Positions 34,616 to 43,328 of a DNA stretch of 45,251 nucleotides are shown here, piece by piece. The DNA comes from Alphaproteobacteria bacterium (GTDB lineage: Bacteria > Pseudomonadota > Alphaproteobacteria > Micropepsales > Micropepsaceae), in the NCBI GenBank assembly GCA_947474645.1, contig CANJJD010000020.1, positions 1 through 45,251 of the forward strand. The letters run 5' to 3'. A program made the translations under genes and the position numbers. The notes under the pieces were generated by a model. It ran no database searches. It was not told where the DNA came from and saw only the letters and a program-made list of their open reading frames with translations. Numbering within the stretch: the stretch's first letter is position 1; every line of letters begins with the position of its first letter.

Positions 34616-35038
34616 TTACTTTCCGAGCGTGTCGAGCGCCTTCTGGAAGCGGCCGGCATGGGACTTCTCAGCCTTGGCCAGGGTCTCGAACCAGTCGGCG
34701 ATTTCGTCAAAGCCTTCGGTGCGGGCGGTCTTGGCCATGCCCGGATACATGTCGGTGTATTCGTGGGTCTCGCCGGCGATCGAGGCCTTGAGGTTGGCGT
34801 CGGTGGCGCCGATCGGCTCGCCGGTGGCCGGATCGCCCACTTCTTCCAGATATTCCAGGTGACCATGGGCATGGCCGGTCTCGCCTTCCGCGGTGGAGCG
34901 GAACACTGCGGCGACATCGTTATGGCCTTCCACGTCAGCCTTCTGCGCGAAATAGAGATAGCGGCGGTTGGCCTGGCTTTCGCCGGCAAAGGCTTCCTTC
35001 AGGTTTTCCCAGGTCTTGGTGTCTTTGAGTGCGGGCAT
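34616..35038 (-). CDS. Rubrerythrin (diiron, no rubredoxin domain)
   Basis: A 140-residue four-helix ferritin-like protein. Diiron ligands are visible in the two E-x6-Y / E-x2-H pairs: [15 protein letters not shown] and [17 protein letters not shown] in the first half, then [16 protein letters not shown] and [15 protein letters not shown] in the second. It lacks the C-terminal rubredoxin domain of classical rubrerythrin, so electrons must come from a partner, perhaps the Fe-S protein encoded next. It probably reduces hydrogen peroxide. AGGAGG five bases before the ATG gives strong translation. The promoter has TTGACA (minus strand, 35102-35097), and a perfect Irr operator lies five bases upstream of it, so iron control is very likely. 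Confidence 0.9.
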   Translation of the reverse strand: MPALKDTKTWENLKEAFAGESQANRRYLYFAQKADVEGHNDVAAVFRSTAEGETGHAHGHLEYLEEVGDPATGEPIGATDANLKASIAGETHEYTDMYPGMAKTARTEGFDEIADWFETLAKAEKSHAGRFQKALDTLGK

Positions 35039-35106
35039 ATGCGCCTCCTGTGTGGTGAAAAATTCCGGCGCAACACTGCGTCCGCGGACAGCGCTCTGTC
35101 AACGAA

Positions 35107-35121
35107 TTAGAACAATTCTAA
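35107..35121. promoter_or_regulatory. Irr operator (iron control element) upstream of rubrerythrin
   Basis: TTAGAA-CAA-TTCTAA is a perfect inverted repeat matching the core of the published ICE consensus for Irr (about TTTAGAA-N3-TTCTAAA). It sits five bases upstream of a TTGACA -35 element that reads towards rubrerythrin (start 35038). Confidence 0.85.
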
Positions 35122-35147
35122 ACTGTGAGAATGACTCGCAGGACGCG

Positions 35148-35588
35148 CTAGTTGCGCCGTACGCGCACGACAACGTCGACGCGGTCCACGCTCAGCCCGG
35201 GCGGCGGTGCGGGAACACCCGCCACGGCGATAGTCTCGCCGGGAATGTCGATCAGCAAGCCTTCCTTCTCGAGGAAGAAGTGCTGGTGGTCGCCGGTGTT
35301 GGTGTCGAAATAGCTGCGCGCCGCATCCACGATCACCTGGCGCAGCAATCCCGCCTCGGTGAACTGGTGCAGTGTGTTGTAGACCGTGGCCAGCGAGACT
35401 TTCACGCCGGCGCCGCTGACTTCGTCATGCAGGCTTTCCGCCGTCACATGCCGGTCGCCGTCCTGGAACAAAAGCCCGGCAAGTTCCACCCGCTGGCGGG
35501 TGGGACGCAGGCCCGCATGGCGCAGGCGCGCCGTCGCCTCTTCGGCGGAAATCTTGGGTTCGCGGGATGCTTTGGCCATGGTTTCCAT
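35148..35588 (-). CDS. irr: Iron response regulator Irr (Fur family)
   Basis: A 146-residue Fur-family repressor. The winged helix lies at about residues 20-85 (GLRPTRQRVELAGLLF, VSLATVYNTLHQFTEAGLL), and the dimer domain has the Irr-type histidine cluster GDHQHFFLEKEG at about residue 100. The heme-binding GCPWHD motif of Bradyrhizobium Irr is absent, as in many alphaproteobacteria. Irr acts under low iron and controls iron-using and iron-storing genes through ICE sites. Two such sites are in the window, one 56-70 bases before its own start, so autoregulation is likely. ATG 35588 and ATG 35579 are both possible. It is divergent from fabA, a neighbourhood I recall from other alphaproteobacteria. 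Confidence 0.9.
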   Translation of the reverse strand: METMAKASREPKISAEEATARLRHAGLRPTRQRVELAGLLFQDGDRHVTAESLHDEVSGAGVKVSLATVYNTLHQFTEAGLLRQVIVDAARSYFDTNTGDHQHFFLEKEGLLIDIPGETIAVAGVPAPPPGLSVDRVDVVVRVRRN

Positions 35589-35643
35589 TGGCCGCGTGGT
35601 GTCAGGGGCGCGGCAACCCTGTTAGACTGGTGGAAGATATATG

Positions 35644-35658
35644 TTAGAATCTTTCTAA
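35644..35658. promoter_or_regulatory. Irr operator in the irr/fabA divergent promoter region
   Basis: TTAGAA-TCT-TTCTAA is a perfect copy of the ICE core. It is 56-70 bases upstream of irr and about 106-120 bases upstream of the fabA start. Towards irr it overlaps a possible -35/-10 spacer (TTGCTT … TATATC), a position that would block transcription. Confidence 0.85.
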
Positions 35659-35763
35659 GCAAGAAGCTTGGTTTTCAAAGGTAGCCCGACCCCGTCTTTT
35701 GGGGTAGGGAACCCAGAGCGAAACGCCGAAGTTTCCATAGTGTTTTCAAGGAAGAACCCAGCC

Positions 35764-36318
35764 GTGGACCAGCCATTGCGCAAATCCTCCTTCGACCTTC
35801 AGGGCCTTCTGTCCTGCGCCCGAGGCGAGCTGTTCGGGCCGGGCAATCCGCAGCTTCCGCTGCCCCCCATGCTGATGTTCGACCGCATCACCTCCATCAC
35901 CGCCGATGGCGGCGAGGACGGCAAGGGCCAGGTCATTGCCGAGTTCGATATCAACCCCGACCTCTGGTTCTTCAAATGCCATTTCCAGGGCGATCCCGTC
36001 ATGCCCGGCTGCCTGGGCCTGGATGCCCTGTGGCAGATGGTCGGCTTCTTCCTGGGCTGGATGGGCGGCCTTGGCCGCGGCCGCGCGCTGGGCGTGGACG
36101 AAGTGAAATTCACCGGCATGGTTCTGCCCAACGCCAAGAAGATCACCTACATCGTCAACCTCAAGCGCGTCATCATGCGCAAGCTGGTGCTGGGCATCGC
36201 CGACGGCATCATGAAGGTGGACGGCAAGGTCATCTATGAAGCCAAGGGCTTGCGCGTCGGCCTGATCACCGATGCCGCCGCCGCCCTTGCCGCCCAGTCG
36301 GCGCCCGCCTCCGCCTGA
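35764..36318 (+). CDS. fabA: 3-hydroxydecanoyl-ACP dehydratase/isomerase
   Basis: A 184-residue cytoplasmic enzyme that dehydrates 3-hydroxyacyl-ACP and isomerises trans-2- to cis-3-decenoyl-ACP, the branch point to unsaturated fatty acids. Catalytic H73 ([14 protein letters not shown]) and D87 (GLDALWQM) are at the expected spacing of the hot-dog fold. The start is taken as GTG 35764 because AAGGAAG stands nine bases before it and the family start ([10 protein letters not shown]) follows; longer frames begin with TTG at 35668 or GTG at 35740. It leads the operon fabA-fabB-fabI, with ten bases to fabB. The Irr operator at 35644-35658 may affect its promoter. Confidence 0.93.
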   Translation: MDQPLRKSSFDLQGLLSCARGELFGPGNPQLPLPPMLMFDRITSITADGGEDGKGQVIAEFDINPDLWFFKCHFQGDPVMPGCLGLDALWQMVGFFLGWMGGLGRGRALGVDEVKFTGMVLPNAKKITYIVNLKRVIMRKLVLGIADGIMKVDGKVIYEAKGLRVGLITDAAAALAAQSAPASA

Positions 36319-36328
36319 GATTGATCAC

Positions 36329-37549
36329 ATGAGAAGAGTGGTCGTTACCGGCCTCGGCATCGTTTCTTCCATCGGCAACAACGCCGGCGAAGTCACCGAC
36401 AGTTTGCGCAATGCGCGTTCCGGCATCGTGGCGGCGGAAGATTATATCCGCCTGGGCTTCCGCTCCCAGGTGCATGGCTCGCTCAAGATCAACCTGGACG
36501 AAGTGGTGGATCGCCGCGCCCGGCGCTTCCAGGGCGACGGCGCCGGCTATTGCTGGGTGGCGATGAACCAGGCCATCGCCGATGCCGGCCTGGAAGAAAA
36601 AGACATTTCCAATCCGCGCACCGGATTGATCGTGGGCTCCGGCGGCGCCAGCACAAAAGCCATTGTCGGCGCCGCCGACATCACCCGCCAGAACAATTCG
36701 CCCAAGCGGGTGGGACCCTTCGCGGTGCCCAAGGCGATGTCGTCCACCTGCAGCGCCAATCTGTCCACCTGGTTCAAGACCAAGGGCTATAATTATTCCA
36801 TCTCCTCGGCCTGTTCGACGAGCGCCAACTGCATCGGCAATGCCTTCGAGCTGATCCAATGGGGCAAGCAGGACATGATGTTCGCCGGCGGCGGCGAAGA
36901 ACTCGACTGGACCCTCAGCGAATTGTTCGACGCCATGGGCGCCATGTCGTCCAAGTATAACGCCTCGCCGGAAAGCGCTTCACGCGCCTATGACATCGCC
37001 CGCGATGGCTTTGTCATCTCGGGCGGCGGCGGCATCCTGGTGCTGGAAGAGTTGGAACACGCCAAGGCGCGCGGCGCCAAGATCCATGCCGAGCTGGTGG
37101 GCTATGGCGCCACCGCCGACGGCGCCGACATGGTGGCCCCGTCGGGCGAAGGCGCGGTGCGCTGCATGCAGATGGCGCTGCAAGGCATCAAGGGGCCGGT
37201 GGATTACATCAATCCCCACGCCACCTCCACGCCGGTGGGCGACATTCCCGAGATCAACGCCATCAAGACGGTGTTTGGGCCTAAGACCCCGCCGATCAGC
37301 GCCACCAAGTCGCTGACGGGCCACAGCCAGGGCGCGGCCGGGGTGCATGAGGCGATCTACACCTTGCTGATGATGAAGAACAACTTCATCTGCGAAAGCG
37401 CCAATATCGTGGAACTGGATCCCGCCGTGGAAGGCGCCAACATTGTGCGCCAGCGCATCGACAACGCCCAGATCAATACCGCCCTGTCCAACAGCTTCGG
37501 CTTTGGCGGCACCAATGCCAGCCTGGTCTTCCAGCGCTATGAGAAGTGA
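36329..37549 (+). CDS. fabB: 3-oxoacyl-ACP synthase I
   Basis: A 406-residue condensing enzyme that elongates acyl-ACP, including the cis-3-decenoyl product of FabA. The catalytic triad is C162 (SSACSTSA), H297 ([11 protein letters not shown]) and H332 (LTGHSQGA), within one residue of E. coli FabB numbering. The glycine-rich end [15 protein letters not shown] is intact. Sited between fabA and fabI, it is FabB and not FabF. It starts at ATG 36329, ten bases after fabA, and the next gene follows after nine bases. The function is confident. Confidence 0.95.
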   Translation: MRRVVVTGLGIVSSIGNNAGEVTDSLRNARSGIVAAEDYIRLGFRSQVHGSLKINLDEVVDRRARRFQGDGAGYCWVAMNQAIADAGLEEKDISNPRTGLIVGSGGASTKAIVGAADITRQNNSPKRVGPFAVPKAMSSTCSANLSTWFKTKGYNYSISSACSTSANCIGNAFELIQWGKQDMMFAGGGEELDWTLSELFDAMGAMSSKYNASPESASRAYDIARDGFVISGGGGILVLEELEHAKARGAKIHAELVGYGATADGADMVAPSGEGAVRCMQMALQGIKGPVDYINPHATSTPVGDIPEINAIKTVFGPKTPPISATKSLTGHSQGAAGVHEAIYTLLMMKNNFICESANIVELDPAVEGANIVRQRIDNAQINTALSNSFGFGGTNASLVFQRYEK

Positions 37550-37558
37550 TGTGCCGAA

Positions 37559-38473
37559 ATGAAACATGACACCCCCATCGCGGACATCAAGAACCAGCCC
37601 AAAACAGGAATGATGGCCGGCAAGCGCGGGTTGATCATGGGCGTGGCCAACGATCATTCCATCGCCTGGGGCATCGCCCAGATGCTGGCCTCCCAGGGCG
37701 CGGAGATCGCGTTTACCTATCAGGGCGAGGCCCAGAAGAAGCGGCTGGGGCCGCTGGCCGCCTCGATCGGTTCTTCCCTGGTGCTGCCGGGCGATGTGGA
37801 AAGCGACGAACAGCTCGATACGGTCTTCGCCGCGCTCAAGAAGGAATGGGGCTCCATCGAGTTTTTGGTGCACTCCCTGGCCTTCTCCGACCGCGACGAA
37901 TTGAAGGGCCGCTATGTCGATACCAGCCGCGCCAATTTCACCAGAAGCCTCGATATTTCCTGCTATTCCTTCACCGCCGTGGCCCAGCGTGCGGCATCGT
38001 TAATGACCAAGGGCGGGTCGCTGGTGACGCTGACCTATCTGGGCGCCCAGCGGGTGATGCCCAACTATAACGTCATGGGAATTGCAAAGGCGGCGCTGGA
38101 AGCTTCCGTGCGTTATCTCGCTGCCGATCTGGGCCGCGACAATATCCGGGTCAACGCCATCTCGGCCGGCCCGATGCGCACCCTGGCGGGCGCGGCGGTG
38201 GGCGATGCCCGCACCGTGTTCAAGTGGAACAAGGCGCATGCCCCGCTCAAGCGAACCGTGGAACTTAACCATGTCGGCGGCGCGGCACTGTATTTGCTTA
38301 GTGACCTGGCAGGTGGTGTCACCGGCGAAATTCATTTCGTCGACTCCGGCTTCAACGTGATCGGCATGCCGCCGACCGCGGATCTGAACGGATGGACTCC
38401 GACCGAGAACGGCCACGAAGGTGGCCCGGATAAAAATGGCCAGGAGCATCCCGATGGGCGTGCGAACACTTAA
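37559..38473 (+). CDS. fabI: Enoyl-ACP reductase (NADH)
   Basis: A 304-residue short-chain dehydrogenase-like enzyme that finishes each elongation round. The Rossmann start is GLIMGVANDHSIAWGIA, and the catalytic set is Y160, Y170 and K177 (LTYLGAQRVMPNYNVMGIAKAAL), the FabI-type pattern. About 30 residues past the usual end form a charged tail rich in glycine and asparagine (from about residue 276), which is unusual. A 20-base overlap with the next gene lies in that tail. It is the third gene of fabA-fabB-fabI, and triclosan-type inhibitors target this class. Confidence 0.93.
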   Translation: MKHDTPIADIKNQPKTGMMAGKRGLIMGVANDHSIAWGIAQMLASQGAEIAFTYQGEAQKKRLGPLAASIGSSLVLPGDVESDEQLDTVFAALKKEWGSIEFLVHSLAFSDRDELKGRYVDTSRANFTRSLDISCYSFTAVAQRAASLMTKGGSLVTLTYLGAQRVMPNYNVMGIAKAALEASVRYLAADLGRDNIRVNAISAGPMRTLAGAAVGDARTVFKWNKAHAPLKRTVELNHVGGAALYLLSDLAGGVTGEIHFVDSGFNVIGMPPTADLNGWTPTENGHEGGPDKNGQEHPDGRANT

Positions 38474-39086
38474 AGACTCTATTTTTGGCGCCCTCGCTCG
38501 CGCGAACGCGCTATCAGCGCTGGCGCTTTCGCTGGCGGCTACCCCCGTTTTTGCAGGCTGGCAGGACGTCGCCCATCCGGCGGATATCGCCCGGCTTGAG
38601 CGGCTGGGCCATGTGCGCGCCGCCGCGATTGAAGACGCCCAGCGCGGCGAAGGCCGCGGCGACTGGCGTGCCATCCCGAGCGTGCTGGAGCCGCAAGGCC
38701 GCGCCGTTCCCGCCTCCGCCCTGATGGGCAATTGGCGCTGCCGCCAGATGAAGCTGGGCGGCATGAGTTCTTACATGGTCTATGACCGCTGGTTCAGCTG
38801 TAACATCCGCCCTTTCAATGGCGGGTTGTTGCTGCAGAAAATGAACGGCAGCCAGCGCTTTGTCGGCCACCTCTACCCGCATAACGGCACCTGGGTTTAT
38901 CTCGGCGCTTCCAGCGCCAAGGGCGAGCCGTGGCACAATTATTCCGGCGCCTCGCCGGCGCTGGGCGCGCAGGTGACGCCCGACGACCAGATCGGTCTGT
39001 TGAGCGGAATCGGCGACAACCGCCTGCGGCTGGAAATGCCGGCCGTGCAGGAATCGCTTTTGGACGTCGTGGAGTTCGCGCGCTAA
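38454..39086 (+). CDS. DUF4893-type secreted protein
   Basis: A 210-residue protein with a Sec signal (about residues 1-35, ending PVFAG). The mature part reads ADIARLERLGHVRAAAIEDA, then GNWRCRQMKLGG, WFSCNIRPF and NGSQRFVGHLYP, which fits DUF4893, a small alphaproteobacterial family of unknown role. Two cysteines about 25 residues apart could pair. ATG 38454 is chosen because CAGGAG stands seven bases ahead; the gene overlaps fabI by 20 bases, so it may be cotranscribed. It also overlaps the convergent carA by four bases. Confidence 0.78.
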   Translation: MGVRTLKDSIFGALARANALSALALSLAATPVFAGWQDVAHPADIARLERLGHVRAAAIEDAQRGEGRGDWRAIPSVLEPQGRAVPASALMGNWRCRQMKLGGMSSYMVYDRWFSCNIRPFNGGLLLQKMNGSQRFVGHLYPHNGTWVYLGASSAKGEPWHNYSGASPALGAQVTPDDQIGLLSGIGDNRLRLEMPAVQESLLDVVEFAR

Positions 39087-40276
39087 GCCCGCTTCTTGGC
39101 GGCTTCCGCGAAACGCTCGAACAGATAGTGCGAGTCCATCGGCCCGGGCGACGCCTCGGGATGGTACTGCACGCTGAACACGTCCTTGCCTTCGACCCGT
39201 AAGCCGCAATTGGTGTCGTCGAACAACGAAACATGCGTCTCTGAAACGGCCTTGGGCAGGCTTTCCCGGTCCACGGTGAAGCCGTGGTTCATCGAGACGA
39301 TCTCCACCTTGCCCGTGGTCAGATCCTTGACCGGATGATTGGCGCCGTGATGGCCCTGCGCCATTTTGCGGGTCTTGGCGCCAAGCGCCAGGCCCAGCAT
39401 CTGGTGGCCCAAACAGATTCCGAACACCGGCACGCCGGTATCGATCACGCCCTGGATGGTGGGAATGGCATATGCGCCCGTCGCCGCCGGATCGCCCGGA
39501 CCGTTCGACAACAAGACGCCATGCGGCTTGTGGCGCATCACTTCTTCGGTGGTGGCGGATGCCGGCACCACGGTGATGTCGGCGCCCATGCCGGCGAGCA
39601 GGCGCAGGATGTTCCGCTTGACGCCATAGTCGATCACGGTGACGCGGAAGCTGGGCTTGCCTTCTTTGTTATAGCCTTCGTTCCAGGCCCAGGGCATCTC
39701 GTCCCACTTGTACATCTGGCGCGCGGTGACGTCCTTGGCCAGGTCCAGGCCTTCAAGACCGGCGAACGACTTGGCTTGTTTGATCAGCGCGTCGCGGTCC
39801 AATTCCTTGCCGCCCAGGTTGACCACCACGCCATGCGGCATGCCCTTTTCGCGGATCATGCTGGTAAGGGCGCGGGTGTCGATCCCCGCCACCGCCGGGA
39901 TGTTGTGCTTCTTCAGCCAGCCATCCAGCGCCAGCAGGCTGCGATAGTTGGACGGGCTTTCGGCATCGGCCCGCACCACCAGCCCGCGCACCACCGGGGT
40001 GATGGTCTCGATGTCTTCGTCATTGGTGCCGACGATGCCGATATGCGGGAAGGTGAAGGCCACGATCTGGCCGGCGTAAGACGGATCGCTCAAAATCTCC
40101 TGGTACCCGGTCATGGCGGTGTTGAAGCAGACCTCGCCGATCGCCGAGCCGGCTGCGCCGAAGCCGGTGCCTTCGAAGAAGGTGCCGTCCGCCAGCATCA
40201 AGCCTCCTTTGCTGAAGGGGGCGCGCGAAAATGCATCCGCCGCGGTGGCGGCGTCGGATTTCGGGGCGTTGGTCAT
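39083..40276 (-). CDS. carA: Carbamoyl-phosphate synthase small (glutaminase) subunit
   Basis: A 397-residue class I amidotransferase that hydrolyses glutamine and passes ammonia to CarB for carbamoyl phosphate, needed for arginine and pyrimidines. The N-terminal domain has GEVCFNTAMTGYQEILSDPSY. The glutaminase triad is C288 (FGICLGHQML), H372 and E374 (QYHPEASPGP). The frame continues far past the natural start; ATG 40276 is chosen because the sequence before it belongs to the divergent YqeY gene. carB is not in the window. The 3' end overlaps the DUF4893 gene by four bases. No leader attenuator is visible. Confidence 0.95.
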   Translation of the reverse strand: MTNAPKSDAATAADAFSRAPFSKGGLMLADGTFFEGTGFGAAGSAIGEVCFNTAMTGYQEILSDPSYAGQIVAFTFPHIGIVGTNDEDIETITPVVRGLVVRADAESPSNYRSLLALDGWLKKHNIPAVAGIDTRALTSMIREKGMPHGVVVNLGGKELDRDALIKQAKSFAGLEGLDLAKDVTARQMYKWDEMPWAWNEGYNKEGKPSFRVTVIDYGVKRNILRLLAGMGADITVVPASATTEEVMRHKPHGVLLSNGPGDPAATGAYAIPTIQGVIDTGVPVFGICLGHQMLGLALGAKTRKMAQGHHGANHPVKDLTTGKVEIVSMNHGFTVDRESLPKAVSETHVSLFDDTNCGLRVEGKDVFSVQYHPEASPGPMDSHYLFERFAEAAKKRA

Positions 40277-40412
40277 GGAGGGTCCTCGGATTTGCGCGAA
40301 AATAGGGATGCGCGCGCCACGCGTCAACACGAACTTATCCCGCACTTTCAACGGGTTGGAATTATCCACCGATTCCAGATAGGTTCGCGCGCGTTTCCAA
40401 CGAGAGAATCTC

Positions 40413-40877
40413 ATGTCCCTGCGCGCCCAGCTTACCGACGCCATGAAAGAGGCGATGAAGGCCAAGGACGCCAAGCGCCTGTCCACCGTGCGCCTGATCC
40501 TGGCGGCGCTGAAGGATCGCGACATCGCCGCGCGCAGCGAAACCAACAAGGATTTGGTGAGCGACGACGACATCCTCACTTTGCTCGCCAAGATGATCAA
40601 GCAGCGCGAGGAATCCGCCACCGCCTTCGATGCCGGCAACCGCCCGGAAATGGCCGCCGGCGAGCGCGAGGAAATCGCGGTGATCCGCACCTTCATGCCC
40701 GCCCAGATGGACGAGGCAGCGATGAAGGATGCCATTGCCAAGGTGGTCGCCGAATCCGGCGCCGCCTCGATCAAGGACATGGGCAAGGTGATGGCGGTGC
40801 TGAAAGAGCGCTATGCCGGCCAGATGGATTTCAGCAAGGCATCTGCCGCCACCAAGGACGCGCTGAGCGGCAAGTAA
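40413..40877 (+). CDS. GatB/YqeY domain protein
   Basis: A 154-residue soluble helical protein of the YqeY family: LTDAMKEAMKAKDAKRLSTVRLILAAL at the start and VIRTFMPAQMDE, GAASIKDMGKVMAVLKERYAGQMD later. The fold is shared with the tail of the GatB amidotransferase subunit, which binds tRNA, so a tRNA-linked role is assumed but unproven. It is often next to dnaG and rpoD in alphaproteobacteria, as here with only a small GAF gene between. The start codon is ATG 40413. It ends two bases from the convergent GAF gene. Confidence 0.9.
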   Translation: MSLRAQLTDAMKEAMKAKDAKRLSTVRLILAALKDRDIAARSETNKDLVSDDDILTLLAKMIKQREESATAFDAGNRPEMAAGEREEIAVIRTFMPAQMDEAAMKDAIAKVVAESGAASIKDMGKVMAVLKERYAGQMDFSKASAATKDALSGK

Positions 40878-40879
40878 CG

Positions 40880-41383
40880 CTAGTGCCGCTGCGGTTCCAG
40901 CAGGTCTGACAGCGCCTTGCCCACCAGCGCGCTGTAGGTCTTGATCGTGGTGATTTCCAGATTGCTGAAGCTGCGCTTGTCGCGCCAATAGGCGCCCATG
41001 GCGGCGACGTTCTTCTCGCCCAGCGGCGTCATGATCATGCTTTTCACAAAGGTCGGCAGATAGGCGTCATAGGGAATGCGCGGGTCCTCGAACACATCCT
41101 CGATCACCGCGGGCTGGGCGTTCATCATCGCCCAGCCCGAGATGCAACTGCTGAGCGGAAAGCGCTGGCCCTTCCACAACGGGCCGATGGCGTCTTCCTC
41201 GACATAGTGGCAGAGATCGCCCTCGCGCAGCACAAAGGTGATGCCGTCACTGGCGCAGATGTCGCGCGCCGTCAGCCGCACCGTCTCGATCACCGCCACC
41301 TGGCTGCGCGCCACCCCCAGCCGCTCGCGCGCCTCCGCCAGCAGGGCGGCGCGGACCGAACTGGATTGCTCGTACAGGGACAT
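40880..41383 (-). CDS. GAF-domain protein
   Basis: A 167-residue soluble protein made of a single GAF domain: LTARDICASDGITFVLREGDLCHYVEEDAIGP, then GQRFPLSSCISGWAMMNAQPAVIEDVFEDPRI, and SMIMTPLGEKNVAAMGAYW. GAF domains bind small ligands or bilins and often sense redox or nitrogen. There is no attached kinase or output domain. A single cysteine lies in each of the first two blocks, so a phytochrome role has no support beyond the fold. It is between yqeY and dnaG, on the opposite strand to both. No partner is nearby. Confidence 0.85.
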   Translation of the reverse strand: MSLYEQSSSVRAALLAEARERLGVARSQVAVIETVRLTARDICASDGITFVLREGDLCHYVEEDAIGPLWKGQRFPLSSCISGWAMMNAQPAVIEDVFEDPRIPYDAYLPTFVKSMIMTPLGEKNVAAMGAYWRDKRSFSNLEITTIKTYSALVGKALSDLLEPQRH

Positions 41384-41519
41384 GGGGCTGGGCTCCGGCT
41401 CTCGAATCCCAGCCTAAAACGGTTTTTCTAAAAAATCATGCACAGGGGCGGGGCCGGTTCCCCCGCACCCAGGGCCGGATTTCCTCCCCGCAAAGGGGGG
41501 TTTCCCGTAAAGTCCCCCC

Positions 41520-43316
41520 ATGCGCTATGGCGAAGGATTGCTGGCCGAAATCCGGCAGCGGACCGATTTGGTCGCGCTGGTGGGCCGCCGCGTCAAGCTG
41601 GTGCGCAAGGGCCGGGAAATGTGGGGCTGCTGTCCGTTTCACCAGGAAAAATCCCCCAGCTTCAAGGTCTCCAACGAACGCCAGTCCTACAAATGCTTTG
41701 GCTGCGGCAAGGGCGGCGATTGCTTCAAATGGCTGATCGAGACCGAGGGCCTGAGCTTTCCTGAAAGCGTGGAAAAGCTGGCGTCCGAAGCTGGTGTCGA
41801 ATTACCCAAATGGTCGCCCGAGGATGAAGAGCGCGAGCAGAAGAAAAAGTCGCTCTACGACGTGGTCGAGCTGGCGGCGAAGTTTTATGAAACCCAACTG
41901 TTCGATAATGCCGGGCGCGAGGCGCGCGATTACCTGAAGGGCCGCGGGCTGGACGGTGCGGCGGCGAAACAGTTTCGCCTCGGTTATTCGCCCGGCGGCA
42001 ATGGCGCGCTGATCAAGCATCTCACCGAACACAACATCACCCAGGACGACATCATCGCCGCCGGCCTTGCGCGTCCCGCCGATGATGGCCGGCCGATGCG
42101 CGACTTCTTTTACAACCGGGTGATGTTTCCCATCACCGATGGGCGCGGCCGCGTGGTGGCGTTCGGCGCCCGCGCCTTGGAAGCGGACGCCAAGCCCAAA
42201 TACATCAATACCGGCGAAACATCGCTGTTTTCCAAGGGTTCGCAGCTTTACAACTTCGCCACCGCGCGCGCCGCCGCCATCAAGGCCGGCACCATCATCG
42301 TCGCCGAAGGCTATATGGATGTGATCGCGCTGGTGCGCGCCGGCTTTGCCCATAGCGTGGCGCCGCTGGGCACGGCGCTGACCGAAGATCAATTGCATCT
42401 GTTGTGGCGCACCGCGCCCGAACCCATCCTGGCGTTCGACGGCGATGCGGCGGGCTTGAAGGCGGCGCACCGCGCGGCGCATCTGGCCCTGCCGCATCTG
42501 AAGGCGGGCTACTCCCTGCGCTTTGCCTTTCTGCCCACCGGCGAGGATCCGGACAGCTACATCGCTGGCAATGGCCCGGGCGCCATGACGGTCCTGCTGG
42601 AAGCGGCCTTGCCGCTGTCGCAGCTTTTGTGGCGCACCGAAACGGACGGCAAGGATTTTTCCACCCCCGAACGCCGCGCCGGGCTGGAACATGCCTTGCG
42701 CGAAATCGTGGGCCATATCACCGACGGCAAGGTGGCCGATTATTACCGCCGCGGCTTTGACGAGCTGGTGTTCAACAATTTCAAGCGGCGCACGCCAACC
42801 CCCTCCGTCCGCACCCCCCAGCGCCAGGTGCAGGGGGGCCGGTATCGGGGCGACTTCAAGCCCCGCCCCATGCCCGGCAGCCCGGAGGCGGTTTCGGCCA
42901 GCGTCCAGGGGTCGGCCCTGGTCCGGTCCGGCCAGGCCGGGGCCCGCCAAGCCAAGGAGATGGAACTTGGGCGACTTTTGGTGGAATCCCCCGAAATTGC
43001 CCTGTCGGAGGCCGAATCCTTGGCGATTCTGGACCTTTCGGACCCTTCGCTTGACAGGCTGCGCCACGAACTTCTAAACCTCGCCGCCTCCGGCTCCAGC
43101 CTTGAAAAAGCTGGGGTTCAAGCCCATTTCACACGTAAGGGAATGGCCGAATTGCTGGTGCGTTTTGCTGGCTCCCCGGCTGAAGATCCCCAAGCCAGTT
43201 TTCAGCGCGCCATCGCCGACCTGCGCGAGCTGGCGGGACAAAAGACCGACGCGCGGCGCCTGCTGGAGCGTCGCAAGGCGCTTTCAGAACGGCCCGGCGA
43301 CGGGCGCGGGACATAA
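41520..43316 (+). CDS. dnaG: DNA primase
   Basis: A 598-residue primase that makes RNA primers at the replication fork. The zinc-binding CHC2 domain has C38, H41, C59 and C62 (CPFHQEKSP…CFGCGKGG). The catalytic core with the TOPRIM motif is at about residues 260-340: VAEGYMDVIALVRAGF for the acidic end and AFDGDAAGLKAA for the metal-binding aspartates. The last 160 residues are the less conserved DnaB-binding region. The 12-base gap to rpoD shows the dnaG-rpoD operon seen in many bacteria. The ATG is at 41520, directly after a C-run; no strong ribosome site is visible. Confidence 0.95.
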   Translation: MRYGEGLLAEIRQRTDLVALVGRRVKLVRKGREMWGCCPFHQEKSPSFKVSNERQSYKCFGCGKGGDCFKWLIETEGLSFPESVEKLASEAGVELPKWSPEDEEREQKKKSLYDVVELAAKFYETQLFDNAGREARDYLKGRGLDGAAAKQFRLGYSPGGNGALIKHLTEHNITQDDIIAAGLARPADDGRPMRDFFYNRVMFPITDGRGRVVAFGARALEADAKPKYINTGETSLFSKGSQLYNFATARAAAIKAGTIIVAEGYMDVIALVRAGFAHSVAPLGTALTEDQLHLLWRTAPEPILAFDGDAAGLKAAHRAAHLALPHLKAGYSLRFAFLPTGEDPDSYIAGNGPGAMTVLLEAALPLSQLLWRTETDGKDFSTPERRAGLEHALREIVGHITDGKVADYYRRGFDELVFNNFKRRTPTPSVRTPQRQVQGGRYRGDFKPRPMPGSPEAVSASVQGSALVRSGQAGARQAKEMELGRLLVESPEIALSEAESLAILDLSDPSLDRLRHELLNLAASGSSLEKAGVQAHFTRKGMAELLVRFAGSPAEDPQASFQRAIADLRELAGQKTDARRLLERRKALSERPGDGRGT

Positions 43317-43328
43317 GTTAGGGTAGAA

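Noticed and set aside
33081-34862. A 593-codon frame on the plus strand over the Fe-S gene
   Set aside because: It crosses two real genes and a terminator and has no known motif; the minus strand has clear cysteine clusters.
39284-40909. A 541-codon plus-strand frame over carA
   Set aside because: carA on the minus strand is certain, and the frame joins antisense carA to an out-of-frame reading of yqeY.
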